Source: Phycomyces blakesleeanus NRRL 1555(-)
Taxonomy: Eukaryota; Mucoromycota; Mucoromycetes; Mucorales; Phycomycetaceae
NCBI RefSeq assembly: GCF_001638985.1
Contig: NW_017265139.1
Coordinates: 558,001 to 622,000 of the forward strand
DNA length: 64,000 nucleotides
Direction of reading: 5' to 3'
Both the position numbers and the translations under genes were made by a program. Positions 1-14,388 of this stretch are shown here, piece by piece (position 1 is the first letter of the stretch; every line of letters starts with the position of its first letter). The notes below the pieces were generated by a model. The model ran no database searches and was not told the origin of the DNA. It saw only the letters and a list, made by a program, of their open reading frames with translations.

Positions 1-440
1 CCATTTCTGCCGCAAAATGGTCGGATATGTCGTGTCCTCAAGACACCTTGTCAAAAGCCGATAAGGCTCACCAGAAGCCCAACATGGGCGCCTCGAAAAA
101 GGCCACACCGGGCCATAAGAAAGGCCAAAGTATGCGCCAGAGCAAAGACCAATCCGGTCCACAAGACAGGCCAATGTAAGTGTCAGGAAAAGGACCAAAC
201 TATCTCAAGACATAATCTAATTGTTTTTTATTGTTGCAATGCAGGCTCCAAGTGCGCACCAGAGAAAGGGCAAGCCGGCCCACAAGAAAGGCCAAAGTAT
301 ATGCCTGAAAAGAATGGCAAACCGGCCCACAAGAAAGGCTAATGTAAGTGTCGGGGAAAGGGGTGAAATATATCAAGACATAGACTAATTGTTTTTTGTA
401 TTTAAAATACAGGCTCCAAATTCGCGTCAGAGAAAAAAAA
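1..440 (+). repeat. Duplicated exon/intron-like units, possible partial gene
   Basis: Two diverged direct copies of a unit of about 180-190 bp follow one another. Each has a GC-richer block that reads as Lys/Gln/Pro/Gly-rich sequence (for example a repeated HKKGQS motif), then a junction AAT|GTAAGTGTC, then an AT-rich stretch containing TATCAAGACATA, ending in CAG|GCTCCAA. This looks like the same exon plus intron duplicated in tandem. The frame is open from base 3 to the first GTAAGT (about base 176), so the 3' part of a gene may enter from outside the window. I cannot recognise a family, and the third copy dissolves into A-rich simple sequence. Low confidence that it is expressed. Confidence 0.4.
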
Positions 441-928
441 GGCTTTTCAGAGACCCTCAAGGTCACTGTCAAGATTCAAAGCCAAATCAAGATAGATAGT
501 CAAAAAAGAAAAGAAGTACAAGAAAAAAAATATAAAAAAGAAGTACAAAAAATATAAAAAGAAAATGAAAAGAAAAAAAAGATACAAAAAAAGAAAAAGC
601 AGAAAAAAAACAGACAGAACAATATTTATCAGACAAAAAATCAGGCTCACGACTATCTCTTTATCTCAGATCAAACCTCATAGTCACTAGTACAATCTCC
701 AAAATAGTCAAGCCAAGGTCCATTGCTATGTCCAAGTCAAAGTCCAAATCCAATTCCAAGTCTTGTCCAAGTCAAAGTCCAAATGTCCAAAAACTGTCCA
801 AGTACTGTTCTAGTACTAGTCCTAGCACACAAACATATACAAACAAATAGAGAAGTACACAATTAGAGAAGTAGACAAATACATACACACACAAACACAC
901 ACAATTTCTATTTTTCTATTTCTTTCTT

Positions 929-972
<44 letters not shown>

Positions 973-1448
973 ACATACACATAGTCATATTCATAGTCAT
1001 AGTCATAGTCATACAAACATACATATACACACTTATATACATACATACATGCATACAAAAGTAGAGGCGCAATTTCTATCAAAGTCCAAAATCTGGGCTG
1101 TACATCCAAGTCTCAAGGCCAAGTCGATTTCCAAGAAGGGGTCCAATGCAAAATTCCAAAAGCAAGTTCCAAAAGAAAAACCAAAAACCAAATCCGAGGC
1201 CTATACTAAGTCCTGTAAAAAAAACGGGCATATACTAAGTCCTCCTCTCCAAAAGGATCAAATCCAAAAACTGAGGCGTAGACCAAAACCTATCAGAAAT
1301 GATCAGGCACATATTAAGTCCTCCACTCCAAAAGGATCAAAAGAAATCCGACCTTGAGGCCTATACTAAGTCCTGTCCAAAAATTACACAGGCATATACT
1401 AAGCCCTCCTCTCTCTCTAAAAAAACAAAAAAAACAAAAAAAAAGCAA

Positions 1449-1479
<31 letters not shown>

Positions 1480-2495
1480 AACAAAAAAAAAACAAAAAAA
1501 AAACAAAAAAAAACAAAAAAGCAAAAAGATGAACAAACCGGAAGAACTCTGCATTGGAACCTGGACCTGGATTGAAGCAAAGCTGCGAACTGGAACAAGA
1601 CTCTGGATTAGGACAAGGTATGAAATCCCTTTTTACACATATACATACAAAGCAAATGAAGTCTTTGATCAAAAACAAAAAACAAAAAAAATGCTCAAAA
1701 AAAGAAGCTCAAAAAAAACAGAAAGAGCAAAAAGAGCAATACCAAAACCCCCTTCTCTTATACTTTTCAATATCAAAACCCATCCTTTTATTACTATTCC
1801 ATGAAATTGACTGGACAAAAAAAACCAAAAAAAAAAAAGAAGTAAAAAAAAATCAAAAAAAAAAAGAAGTAAAAAAAAATCAAAAAAAAAAAAAATCAAA
1901 ATCAAAAATCAAAATCAAAATCAAAAAGTCCAAATTATCCCCTTTACTATGTGTGCTGTGTTCGGACAAAAAAAAATTAAAAAAAAAATCAAAAAAAAAT
2001 CAAAAAGTCCAAATTATCCCCTTTACTATGTGTGCTGTGTTCGGACAAAAAAAAATTAAAAAAAAAAATCAAAAAAAAATCAAAAAGTCCAAATTATCCC
2101 CTTTATTATGTGTGCTGTGTTTGGACAAAAAAAAAAGCAAAAAAAAAAAAAAAAGTCCAAATTATCTTTTTTATTCTTTTCAATATCAAAATCATCCTCT
2201 TATTACTATTCTGTGAAATTGACTGGACAAAAAAAAAGAATCAAAAAAACAAGAAAAAAAACAAAAAGTCCAAATTATCCCCTTTATTATTTTTCAATAC
2301 CAAGATCCTCCTCCTCCTCCTCCTATCACTCTTAGCTTATATTGACTGGACAAAAAAAAAGAAGAAAAAAAAACGGACAAAAAAAAAAGATCAAAAGAAA
2401 AATCAAATGGACCAAAAAAAAACCGACTGGACTTGACTGGAACCGACTGGACTCGACTGGACTCGACTGGACTCGACTGGACTAGCATGGCCTGG
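440..2495. repeat. A-rich low-complexity array with nested tandem repeats
   Basis: This stretch consists of A-runs broken by short repeated words. Around 720-800 the words are CCAAGTCAAAGTCCAAAT-like. At 920-970 there is a (CA)n run. At 1195-1410 there are several copies of a CATATACTAAGTCCT unit. From about 1925 to 2290 an ~80-bp unit containing AAATTATCCCCTTTA and TGTGTGCTGTGTT is repeated at least four times, separated by poly-A/AATCAAAA spacers. At 2425-2485 there is a 10-bp tandem repeat, CGACTGGACT. All long reading frames here are lysine or phenylalanine homopolymer artefacts. I see no gene. Confidence 0.8.
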
Positions 2496-5443
2496 AATAT
2501 CTTAGTATACTTAATTTAATTTAACTTAACTTATATTCCCCTTATAAAAATTTGAACAATAAATTTTGATCTCATTTGACTTTGATATTATCTTTATGAA
2601 TTTTGTCCCTTTTTGATTTTGGTTTTACATTTGTCTTTAAAAATGCTATTAATAATGTTTTTTGGTACTACTATATTACACTTGAGAGTTGTCCTATTAT
2701 ACTTGTGTTCCTTGGTAAGATAAACATGGTATACTTTCTAATGGGGCGTTCATTCAGTTTACTATGGCACAGCGGGGTTTGGTCGGTATCGCTCATTGAA
2801 ATCAGCTTTGAAGTGGTAGTGTCTGTAAAAATGACCCAAAGTAGTTTACTAGCTCTCTTTAATTTGTTCTTTCTTAAGATTGTTCTTCTACCGATATTCA
2901 TTTTCTTGTCGCTGAACTTATAATTTCACTATATAGCCAACCCACAATGTGCCATTAAGTTTGTCTATAATAATAATACGGTTGGCTGTTGTTTTATTAC
3001 TACCTTTTTCTATTGTCTTGATTTTGTTAAAAAGAGATTCACAGTGGAAGATAACGAGGAACGTACCCGAGCTATCAGACGAAAAAAAAAGTTAATACGA
3101 TATCTACAAAATGGCATATGGTCCTAGGGGCGGCTAAGTAACGAAAATTGCAGCATGATAATTTGAAGCTTCTTTGGGGATGGAAGAGTTTTGAACCTTT
3201 TGTGGTTCAATCATTAGCCTTCTCAAAGCCTCCACTATGATTATAGAAAGTACCAGTCTGTGCAGAAATTAGGCACCAATTTGCCATTCATTTGCTCAGC
3301 AGTCGTTTTCTTTTTGGCTAGAAAATAATTTCGTTAACATTAATTCATAAAAGTTACATCGATCGTTATTCTCTTTCTTTTTTTTTTAATATCTTTAAAA
3401 ATATTTCACCTCTCAAGTCACTTGGCTTGACTCACTGCTACTGTCACCCATTTTTGGCGTTCTTTATGAACAGTTCTGAGTCAGAAGCCGAAGGAAAAGG
3501 CGAAATATGTGACAATTTTATAAGTAGAAATGTAAACAAGGAATCTCAAAATATTGAACGCATGTATGGGCCTGGGACCTTATGTCCAATATCTCCACCG
3601 TTCCCCGTTAGCCTTTACCATCTTTGCCCATCCGAGGTTGTGCCTATGAGAACAGACTTGGTCTGGTACCGTTGTATAGTCAGGTTCCATAAATGGATCG
3701 TCCGAGTTTCTAAACGAAATATCTCTTTGGAGTTCTTATCCTTGCTGAAATCCGTTCCCAATCCAGGTGTCTTCAGTACCCAGTTACTTATTCTTAATTC
3801 TTTCATGTCATTTATTTTTTCTTACATATTTATACCACCTTTATTCTTACCAGCTGTATTATTTATCTTAATCTTAGACTTTTCAAAGCTGTTTTCCTCG
3901 ACTCGGTGGGGGTCTTTTTTTCTTTCTTCTCATATTTAGGCGGTTACTGTTTTTCTTTTCAGCTGATTCTTCAGCTCTTATTGGGTCACACATATTCCTC
4001 AGTGAACAAGGCCTAGAAAAATCTGCAATAAAGTATTTTCCTCTGTATGGACACGGACTTTAAATATTATCTTCACGACCTCAGACCTAACAACTTGAAG
4101 TTTCACCTGACCACTCCCTCAAACCATTCAAAAAACAATCTTGGAGCTATATGTTACTCAAGATATTCTTGGAGTACTTGATCTCTAAAATGCCATCATA
4201 ATGTGTGTATTTTTCTTGTATTTTTTTTTTGGGTTCTTTGTTTTGGAATACTTTTCTTAAAACAAAACAACAATGAACTACAACTACCTTATTGACACTG
4301 TTCTTGACAATGGAGGAGTCGAAAATTTTTTACAAGCATTGTTTAATGCTTGCCCTTAGGTTTCGTAGTCGAGAAATAACTCAGAAGAGAAAAAAAAGAT
4401 TCATTTAAAAGACTATTTATCATTTTGCAACGATTATTCATTCACTTTCAAAAAGTTGACATGTTAATATGGATTTACAGTATCTTCTTTTTTTCTTGGG
4501 ATTCCCCATAAAGTTAATGGAAGTTCGAGTTAATGACCAATATCCAAATGACAGCAACTACAATTGGTGGACTCCCACCTTGAGCAATTTGTATGATTGA
4601 AGAGATTCAAATAGTTCTATAGCTCGTTTTATAAATATGTGTATTTGTATTGGTAAAAGGCAATGAAATAGAATAAAGAAATAAAATACCACATTAACAT
4701 AGCTATTATTCTCATGAAAAGTAACAATGTAACTATAGCTGCTTAGTATGCTGTATATGGGATGTTGTTTCCCATTTTACTTCCTATCGAAGTTGTATTT
4801 TCACCTTCGACATACAAGATTTTTTATCATTTTGGAAATTTTATGTTACATTATTACTATTTATATATATCATATATCTTTGTGTACGGTTTGGGGGAGT
4901 GGTCTGGTGGAACGTCAATATGTAAGGTCTGGGGTCGTGAAGAGAACCTTATATATACACTTGGCTTTTTTAGTACGTTAAGCCGATTAGTGTATCGTAC
5001 AGAAAGGACACACACACAAAAAGAAGTAGATGAATATGATGTTCGCTGGTGTGTGGTTCTCACCACATATAACACCAGGGGCAAGGAAATTCTATAGGAG
5101 ATTGAATACGATGCCTGTCAAAATGAAAGCGTTCTGGATGAAAAACGTGAATCTAAAAAAGGCTGGCCATCTTGATTTTTCTCAAGAAATAGATAGAAAG
5201 ATAATTCCAATAGAGTGTATCCCTAATACGAGCATATTCCACATCAAAATATATCTAAACTACCCTTGAATAATCTCAGGAATAAAGTAAATTAATGTTT
5301 ATGCTCAAAGTAAGCCAGGATTGGTGAACTCTCTTATTTTTTTTAAAAAAAAAATCAATACTTCTAAATAGGCCGTCTTCATTTTGTGTTGTATGTATAA
5401 AGTTTGCTTTGTTTCTTTACTAGTCTCTGTTTTGTTGGTATGT
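2496..5443. other. Intergenic DNA, no supported gene
   Basis: AT-rich DNA with a few moderately long frames (2603-2923 and 3427-3939 on +) that lack codon-like composition and match nothing I know. The stretch 3540-3780 is GC-richer and readable on both strands, so it may be an old gene or transposon remnant. Around 4480-4540 a segment beginning TACAGTATC runs into GGAAGTTCGAGTTAATGACC, which resembles the style of pogo/Tigger terminal repeats, but no partner end was found. Confidence 0.5.
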
Positions 5444-6133
5444 CTAGACGAGTAAGTGTTTCTTCAAAAACTCCCGTGTCACTTCCGATCCCTAAATACA
5501 CGCACGCACGCACATGCCAGAGAGAGAGATCACATTTTCCATTTGTAAGTAAGCCCATGTTACATCCTTTAGGTCGAATTCTTTAACAGATCATATGTTA
5601 CCTTGTCATGGTAAATTGCACCTACGACAGCCTTCATAGCATGGGCCTTTACAGTGTGAGGAACGGCATTTTTCTGCAATTTCCATTCATTTATATCGTA
5701 TTAATATTATATCTGTTCTATTCTGTTTTATCCAATTATATCCACATGTTCCAGCAGGTGTGAATATTCACTTTACCAAATCGGTCTGAAGGCCAGCAGA
5801 AATATCAAGCGCATCAAAACGAGCAGAGAGAGCTTCGGGAGATGAGTAACGTTCAACAAAAGAACGGATATCTTCTACGTTTTTGCTTCCACTTTCGACG
5901 GCGGCTTCAGTAACCATAAATTCAATTGTACGACGACCGAGCAATAAAAGACGTTCGTTTGTGGGGACGCGACCATGCTTAAACGACTTGTGAGTCAGGG
6001 CCTGCTGAATAATGTTTGTGGTCTGAAAATCAATTCCAAGCTTCTTAGAGATTTCTTCGCTAGAAAGAGTAGACTGATGTTCAACACCCAAGACAGGCGA
6101 AGTGTGGAGCATCATGCGTGCTTTATAAAACAT
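5444..6133 (-). CDS. Mitochondrial large-subunit ribosomal protein mL57-like (RNase III fold)
   Basis: Three exons on the minus strand: 6133-5777, 5673-5602 and 5491-5444, joined by GTAAAG...GCAG and GTAACA...TAG introns, giving about 158 residues. The N-terminus (MFYKARMMLHTSPVLG) is a typical short mitochondrial presequence. The body has the RNase III-family helices: an IIQQALTHKS motif near residue 41, NERLLLLG where catalytic enzymes have NERLEFLGD, and a C-terminal KAVVGAIYHDKG as in the family's VLGAIYLD. The catalytic acidic residues of true RNase III are not preserved at NERLLLLGRR, which fits the structural mitoribosome paralogues (yeast Mrpl15/mL57) rather than an active nuclease. 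mL44 is the alternative. It is shorter than the yeast protein (about 250 residues), so an unseen upstream exon is possible. The Zn2Cys6 gene ends 244 bp upstream on the same strand. Confidence 0.75.
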
Positions 6134-6377
6134 ATAAATAGGAATGAGCTATTGCAAAATAAATTTAGCCAAGCCTGTTTACCATGTGTGAATGACACAG
6201 ACTGCGCATTGACCAATGACTTTTGGGAGATTATTCTCAGCATTTGTAGGAAAAAAAACAAGTAGATTTAGCAAATAAGAAATAAGAAGGGGTGAGGGTG
6301 CAGTGGAAGGGGATGGTGACTGCGTATGTTTAATTTCCAGAAAAAGGCCTGAGTGGCTTATGTAAAAAGAGACAATT

Positions 6378-9107
<2,730 letters not shown>

Positions 9108-9279
9108 GAGGTGAAGTGTGTGAGACGAAAAAGGAAAAGGGGAGAGAGAAAGAGAGAAAGAGAGAAAAGAGAAAGAAAAAGGCTGGTTTTTTTTTATTTA
9201 CTTGCTCTTTAATTTTATCTCGTTTTCAAGTTCTTCATTATTATTATCTTTAGTAAATAATCGTTCGACACGCTATCTT

Positions 9280-10922
9280 TTAATGACCAGTACGTTGAGA
9301 GACAACGTCAACACCTGCACTCTTGGCTACGACACGCATAACGTCTGTCAGCGATACGACTCCGACAGCCCTGTCCCTCTCGTCTGTCACCCACACACGG
9401 TGTGATTTGGTCGCCAGCAATTTGGCAATTGCAAACCCAAGTGTTGTGTCCAAGCGGACATCGAACACTGGCAAGCGGTCCTTTTGGGCACAACACAACG
9501 TATCATATTTTCAGTTCTACAGTCCTTTTCTTCAACGTCTCTATACACAAGAATTGCTGGTTGTCATTACCTGTCCATCATCGATACCTTGTTGAGTGCG
9601 TACTAGGCTGACAAAATTGAAACATGTGTTCCAAAGTAATTGATGGCGATAGCTTCTCATCACATGCTATTTTGTAATAAATAAATGTATATGTTCTTTA
9701 AGGAAATAATAACAATAATTCAAATATTGTTGAGGTAGGACCGTTTCACTCACTTTTACATCTGTCAAACTAATATTGCCAAGAACAATACCCATATGAC
9801 CAAGAACGGCAATAGAAGAGATTCCGTGTTGACCTTTACGTATGGTCAAAACTCATGTATTATTATTCTTCCTACTATTTTCACTTACTCATCAAAGACA
9901 AGGCATCCAATACAAGTGAATCAGCATTAACACCAATTACAGGTGCCTCTCCCAAATGCAACTGGCGTAACTATTCCAAAGCCTATATCAATCATCCACA
10001 CTGCACATCAACCAAGATACAAAAAAAAATGAAAGAGAAGATTTGTCTTTCTTACTGTCTTGCTCAAAAGAGACTCTATAGCAGGGAATCTTCTCTGGTT
10101 GTCATAAAGATAGCGAACCACTGTTGACTGGGATAAGATGCCCTATAGAAAATTACAAGCATGTTCGCAACTATGATAAATCGACAAATCTAGAAAATAA
10201 AACATTATACAAAACATCCACACTTACATCAATTCCACCATCAGGCCTCAGGATTGAAACTAGTATAGATAAAGTAGCAGGTCATAAATTCCAGGAGCTC
10301 CAGCTTCTATTTCAATTACCCCAAAACTAACCTCTATGTGTACCACAACCAAACTCCTCTACAGCCGATAAGAGGGTTGCCTCGGGTAATATGGAGTAAA
10401 AAGGATTTTTTTGGGACAAATCTATACTCTCAAAAATTAGCACCTGGCTATACATATAGCCTGTTTATCATTTGCTTACCACTGGCAAGCTTGACGGGGA
10501 CATCCTTTCCTTCGTGAGAAAGTCTAATTATATCCTTGATCTCAAGCGAAGTCGGAGAAACATCCTCTTGCTCGGAAGGTGGGGGCATTTTTTTGAGAAC
10601 GAGCAGTAGATAGGCTATCACGTCTGCATAATCAAACATTCCTACAAATGAAGGTGTGTGTACAATAGCACCTGAGGTCTTTGGTGCAGGCTCATAAACT
10701 GGTGCAGAGGAAATGTTATTTTCGATCAGGATGTTACAGGCATCTTCAACTGTCAAAGAGCCATCACTATTATCCAAAGAGAAAAATGAGGTGTAAATTT
10801 TAACGAATACTTTGAAAGTATAGTATTTACATGGTTATAACTTTTTGTTTTTTTAGCAGACTTGCTGCGTTGACCATAGTCCAGTCATGGGTTGTTGTGG
10901 TAATGCCTTCACGATGTGCCAT
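9280..10922 (-). CDS. Four-CBS-domain protein (Sds23/AMPK-gamma-like energy sensor)
   Basis: Nine exons: 10922-10831, 10766-10480, 10421-10332, 10259-10228, 10142-10056, 9970-9889, 9851-9754, 9666-9571 and 9480-9280. All phases agree and the product is 354 residues. Four CBS repeats are visible. CBS1 has KVITIDGSLTVEDACNILIE and CBS2 has NPFYSILPEATLLSAVEEF, ending GGIDGILSQSTVVRYLYDN. CBS3 has APVIGVNADSLVLDALSLM, followed by GNISLTDVKHVMRSYRHQLL. CBS4 has RLPVFDVRLDTTLGFAIAKL, ending VGVVSLTDVMRVVAK. Tandem CBS pairs (Bateman modules) bind adenine nucleotides in Sds23, SNF4 and AMPK gamma. The final repeat with SHRVWVTDERDRAVGVVSL is closest to the Sds23-type fungal proteins. The start at 10922 is preferred because longer in-frame extensions run into the divergent NRG1-like gene's leader. 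It lies 172 bp upstream of the Zn2Cys6 gene on the same strand. Confidence 0.88.
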
Positions 10923-11227
10923 GGTGTGTGAATAAGAAGATGCTTGGTTTGGGCGGGATGGAAAAAAAAGGTGGACTGGCAATGACCGGAGATGGAAAAT
11001 AGCATAAAAGCACTCAACGGGCCCGAGTGGATCTGGTCCCCGTGCGGGGCGAGTGACGTGAATAGACCCACGCCGAAGTGGGGTATTCCGAGGGAACAGG
11101 CGGTAGTTGAAAACCCAGAAGAAAAGGGTCTGAAGATGTTGATCAGTTGGCAACGCAGGGCCGTTATATCATCGGCGCTCCGCTCTTGTGTACAGGTCTT
11201 TCTCTCTTTTTCTTTAATATTTCTGGC
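10923..11227. promoter_or_regulatory. Divergent promoter between CBS-domain gene and NRG1-like gene
   Basis: A 305-bp interval separates two divergent start codons. It is GC-richer than the surrounding intergenic DNA and has a pyrimidine-rich stretch (CTTTCTCTCTTTTTCTTTAAT) just upstream of the zinc-finger ATG. A bidirectional promoter is an inference from the spacing. An in-frame ATG at 11147 would extend the zinc-finger protein by 27 mostly hydrophobic residues and is judged unlikely. Confidence 0.5.
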
Positions 11228-12033
11228 ATGGCAGAGGAGCGCAAAGAATCCACCTTATCGATAATCGATTCTTCTGGACGACAAGTCAGTCTCCTCAACG
11301 ACTCTGATACTGATCTCCACAGTCCTAGTTCTGTCTATTCATACTCTTCTGACGACAGTCTATCTATCACCACATCCTCTTCTGACTGGCGCATTTTAGA
11401 CTCTGAAGAGCCTGCTCGTAAATATCACTGTACTGAGCCTGGCTGTTCCAAGAGTTTCACCACTAGGTAAATAATCAAAGTCAAGCGCTCTGTAAGCCGG
11501 TAGACTTTGCTGCTTCTCACTTTTAAACTGGGAAGGCTATAATTTCTTATTGTTATTTACTCATTCATCATTTATACACATACACATACAGTGGTCACCT
11601 TGCGAGACACAATCGTATTCACACAGGAGAAAAGAATTTTCCTTGTCTATTTCCCGGCTGCCAATCACGATTCTCTCGGCAAGATAATATGATGCAGCAC
11701 TACCGTACACACATGGCACCCAAGTCAAGAAGAGCTCATAAACCGTCATCTTCAGCCGTAATGAAAGAGGAAGTTCCTCTTGCTAAACCGCGTCTACATG
11801 CACATCACCGTATTCGTTCGGACCCATACCGAGTCGAAGCGCCACTGACTATTTCGCAGCATCTTGCTAACTATCATCATCGCTCTCTTGCCACTAAAGA
11901 TACATCATTTTTCCAACATCGTCCTATTAATCCCACACCTGCCGGACAGGCCCCTTCATTTGTGTCCACTCTTCTCCATCCAACTCCTCCTACCGACTGT
12001 TCTAAAGCTGTTTGTGAGTCACCAAAATCCTAA
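11228..12033 (+). CDS. C2H2 zinc-finger transcriptional repressor, NRG1-like
   Basis: Two exons (11228-11466 and 11592-12033) give about 226 residues. After an acidic, Ser-rich N-terminus come two tandem C2H2 fingers at about residues 67-122: YHCTEPGCSKSFTTSGHLARH, the linker TGEKNF, and CLFPGCQSRFSRQDNMMQHYRTH. The GHLARHNRIHTGEKN and SRQDNMMQHYRTH segments are the hallmark of fungal Nrg1/Nrg2-type repressors, which control glucose-repressed and filamentation genes in yeasts. The intron falls inside finger 1, before SGHLARH. The C-terminal half is basic and Pro/Ser-rich without a recognised domain. A GTGAGT at 12013 could be an alternative donor leading to a longer C-terminus, so the 3' end is less certain than the finger region. 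Confidence 0.85.
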
Positions 12034-13661
12034 ATCAATCTCTTTTGTTGGTCGGTGACACGGCCCTTTTGTCGTGCCATGACATGGCATAGCATGGCAT
12101 TGCATGATATCCACCGCTACCGTATCACCAAAAAACACACACATACACATGCACACACATAATCTTTGATAGTTGCGTTCTAGAACAAACAGTTTTTTTC
12201 TTCTTTTTTTCCTTTTGCTTTTTTTTGTGTTTCTTGCTGTGCAGTAAACTATCCACACTATGCTAAATTGTAGCATACCATATTATATCTTATTAGAATT
12301 CCTAAATGCATTCTGGTCTCAATGACATTCCATTAGAACCAATTTAACAGACCCCAGGTTAAACTTTATACTCCTCTCTGCCCCCGCCATTGAACGACAA
12401 GATTTATCGATCGATTGATCGCTAGATAGTTAGTGGTTTTAACAAATAATAATAATAGAAATCCATGAAACCCAAAATGTTATTTGTTTGGTTTGTAGAT
12501 AGAAAAAAAATATTATATCTTAAAATGTAAATACAGTGTGTTTATATATAGCCAGTTCATTAGGGATCCTTCATATTTGGGCATGGGATCTTGAGGAGAA
12601 TTTGTTAGAAAAAAAGCCAAATTCTCACAATATGTTTGAGCACCCTGAAATACCTAAATAGAATATAAATAAATAAATTGAACTGCCTGTGGTTTCGATT
12701 GTGTTTAAGATTCTGTGTTATCCGACCTATCCTGTTTTTAACATACTATAAGGTCCACTTCTTGTAACCAATGAATTATTGAGGAAATCCCAAGTAAAGA
12801 AAATATCGGCGTACTTTTTTTTTGAAGTACGTTGAATTACCTAAACAAGTATATTGTCGAATATCTCACACAGTCCTGTAAGGGTGAATTTATGTGGCGC
12901 AATACATAGAGATCATAGAATAGAGTAGATGAGCATATTTGGCTGTACTTTTGTACCAATAGATTATTCGTCTTTTATTATTATTAGGACCATACCCTAA
13001 ATCTATGTTTGGTAGGTTTGACAAAAATATGCTTAGCCTAAATCATTTGTGCGTGTAAGGGGAACCGGACTTACACATGGTAAGGAAGTAATCTAAAAAC
13101 ATGCATGCATACATTTTTTTTAAAAAAAAAGAGACATGGTTCCAAGCCTCGTTTTTCTTTCTTTCTTTTATAAAGAAGCTTTCTACATATTTAGCTCGGT
13201 TTAGATCATATTTCAAATTCTGCTTTGGATCTAATCACAGCTTTAATATTCATAATTGTTGACATATGTTACCCTATAATTTAATATAATCAATATCAAA
13301 GGTAGCGATAAATTACTGTGCAAAATCTGACGTTTTTATATTTAATTTCTTTCTTTTTAATAATAATAATAATTTAATTGCGTTATTCATCAAAAGCATA
13401 AAATGGACCCTATTTTATTGAAACATAAATATAATAAAAGTATACATTATTTGTCTAATTGTTTTCGATAATAATCTCGGACTCAAATTGAAAATCTGTA
13501 CCATTTTCTTATAAATCAATCTCGGGTGCAATAATGTGCTTACTATCATTATCCCATTTTACAATCCCTTCAAAAGAAATAATTTTCGAAAATAATGAGG
13601 GGTTGCATTAAGTATGAACATTGTGCCAGTTACGAGTCACGATTAAATATTATAGTAGCAA
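12034..13661. other. Intergenic DNA, no gene seen
   Basis: AT-rich DNA with short CATGGCATAG-type repeats near 12080-12110, CA-rich patches and (AAT)n near 13360. No reading frame with coding character was found on either strand. Confidence 0.7.
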
Positions 13662-14372
13662 ATGGTTCACCAGTATACTTTTGGAGTAATGTCATCATCG
13701 AACGAATTTATCGTATATCTAGAACCAACTCATTCTTCGGATTTATGGAAATCTGTGAATGAGTTTGTTCATTCTACAGCCATTCAATTTTACCCAACAA
13801 CTGCATCTCGCTACAATTGCCATGCCAGCATGACCGGGTTTTTTAAGATTGATTCACAAGATGCAAGTTCAACTATACGTGATTTATCAATTATTCTGGA
13901 GTCAACAGTACAGTCTTATTTTAAAAAAGGTGCTTTGCAAGTGGGAAAAAAATCAATACTGGTAAAGAACTTGGATAAAGAGCACCCAAAGCAAATAAAA
14001 GCCTATCTGCTTTTGCCAGTGACCGTTCTGAGCCTATACCATCAAGGTACACAGTCTTTTGCGGATCGGTGCAAAACAGTTTTTGGAATCCAAGTTCGGC
14101 CAAAACCAATTAATCATATCAGCCTTGCGTATTGGGACGAACCAGATGCATTGCCGCAGCAAACTGAAGAGTGGAATCGTTTAATTATGGAGGATAAATT
14201 ATTGGAGCGTATGGAAAAGACCGCGAATGAAATGTTTGAAAAAGTATCAAATCCGGATAGTTGGGATATTGTTTTGTACGAACGGGTGGTAAAAGGACAT
14301 GCTATCGGTGAGATGCATAAGTTTGTTGAATGTAGACGGTGTAAGGTCGCAAATGAGATTGTTGAATTATAA
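13662..14372 (+). CDS. 2H phosphoesterase-like protein, intronless
   Basis: A single open frame of 236 residues; ATG 13689 (MSSSNEF) is an alternative start. Two H-X-S-X motifs, HASM at residue 54 and HISL at residue 152, are separated by about 98 residues. Each sits in a beta-strand-like hydrophobic context (NCHASMTGFF and INHISLAYWDE). This is the signature arrangement of the 2H phosphoesterase superfamily (LigT, Usb1, plant CPDase), whose paired His-X-Ser/Thr motifs act on cyclic or terminal RNA phosphates. I infer membership from the motifs only; the substrate is unknown. The last residues contain a CRRC pair. It is tail-to-tail with the ARMC7-like gene, the two stop codons being 16 bp apart, so the transcripts probably overlap at their 3' ends. 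Confidence 0.65.
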   Translation: MVHQYTFGVMSSSNEFIVYLEPTHSSDLWKSVNEFVHSTAIQFYPTTASRYNCHASMTGFFKIDSQDASSTIRDLSIILESTVQSYFKKGALQVGKKSILVKNLDKEHPKQIKAYLLLPVTVLSLYHQGTQSFADRCKTVFGIQVRPKPINHISLAYWDEPDALPQQTEEWNRLIMEDKLLERMEKTANEMFEKVSNPDSWDIVLYERVVKGHAIGEMHKFVECRRCKVANEIVEL

Positions 14373-14388
14373 TTCTGGAGGTTTTTTT

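Noticed and set aside
447..1678. Lysine- and phenylalanine-rich frames on both strands
   Set aside because: Artefacts of poly-A/poly-T simple sequence.
2603..2923. 106-codon plus frame
   Set aside because: Hydrophobic composition as expected from T-rich DNA, no motif and no splice context.
3427..3939. 170-codon plus frame
   Set aside because: The C-terminal half is a T-rich hydrophobic run and the first half is equally readable on the minus strand with stops; at most an old remnant.
4748..5269. Overlapping plus frames and a tRNA-like GAGTGGTCTGGTGG stretch near 4890
   Set aside because: No cloverleaf with a T-loop GTTCGA could be drawn and the frames look random.
11147..11227. Upstream in-frame start for the NRG1-like protein
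   Set aside because: Adds 27 mostly hydrophobic residues unlike a transcription factor N-terminus; the ATG at 11228 is preferred.
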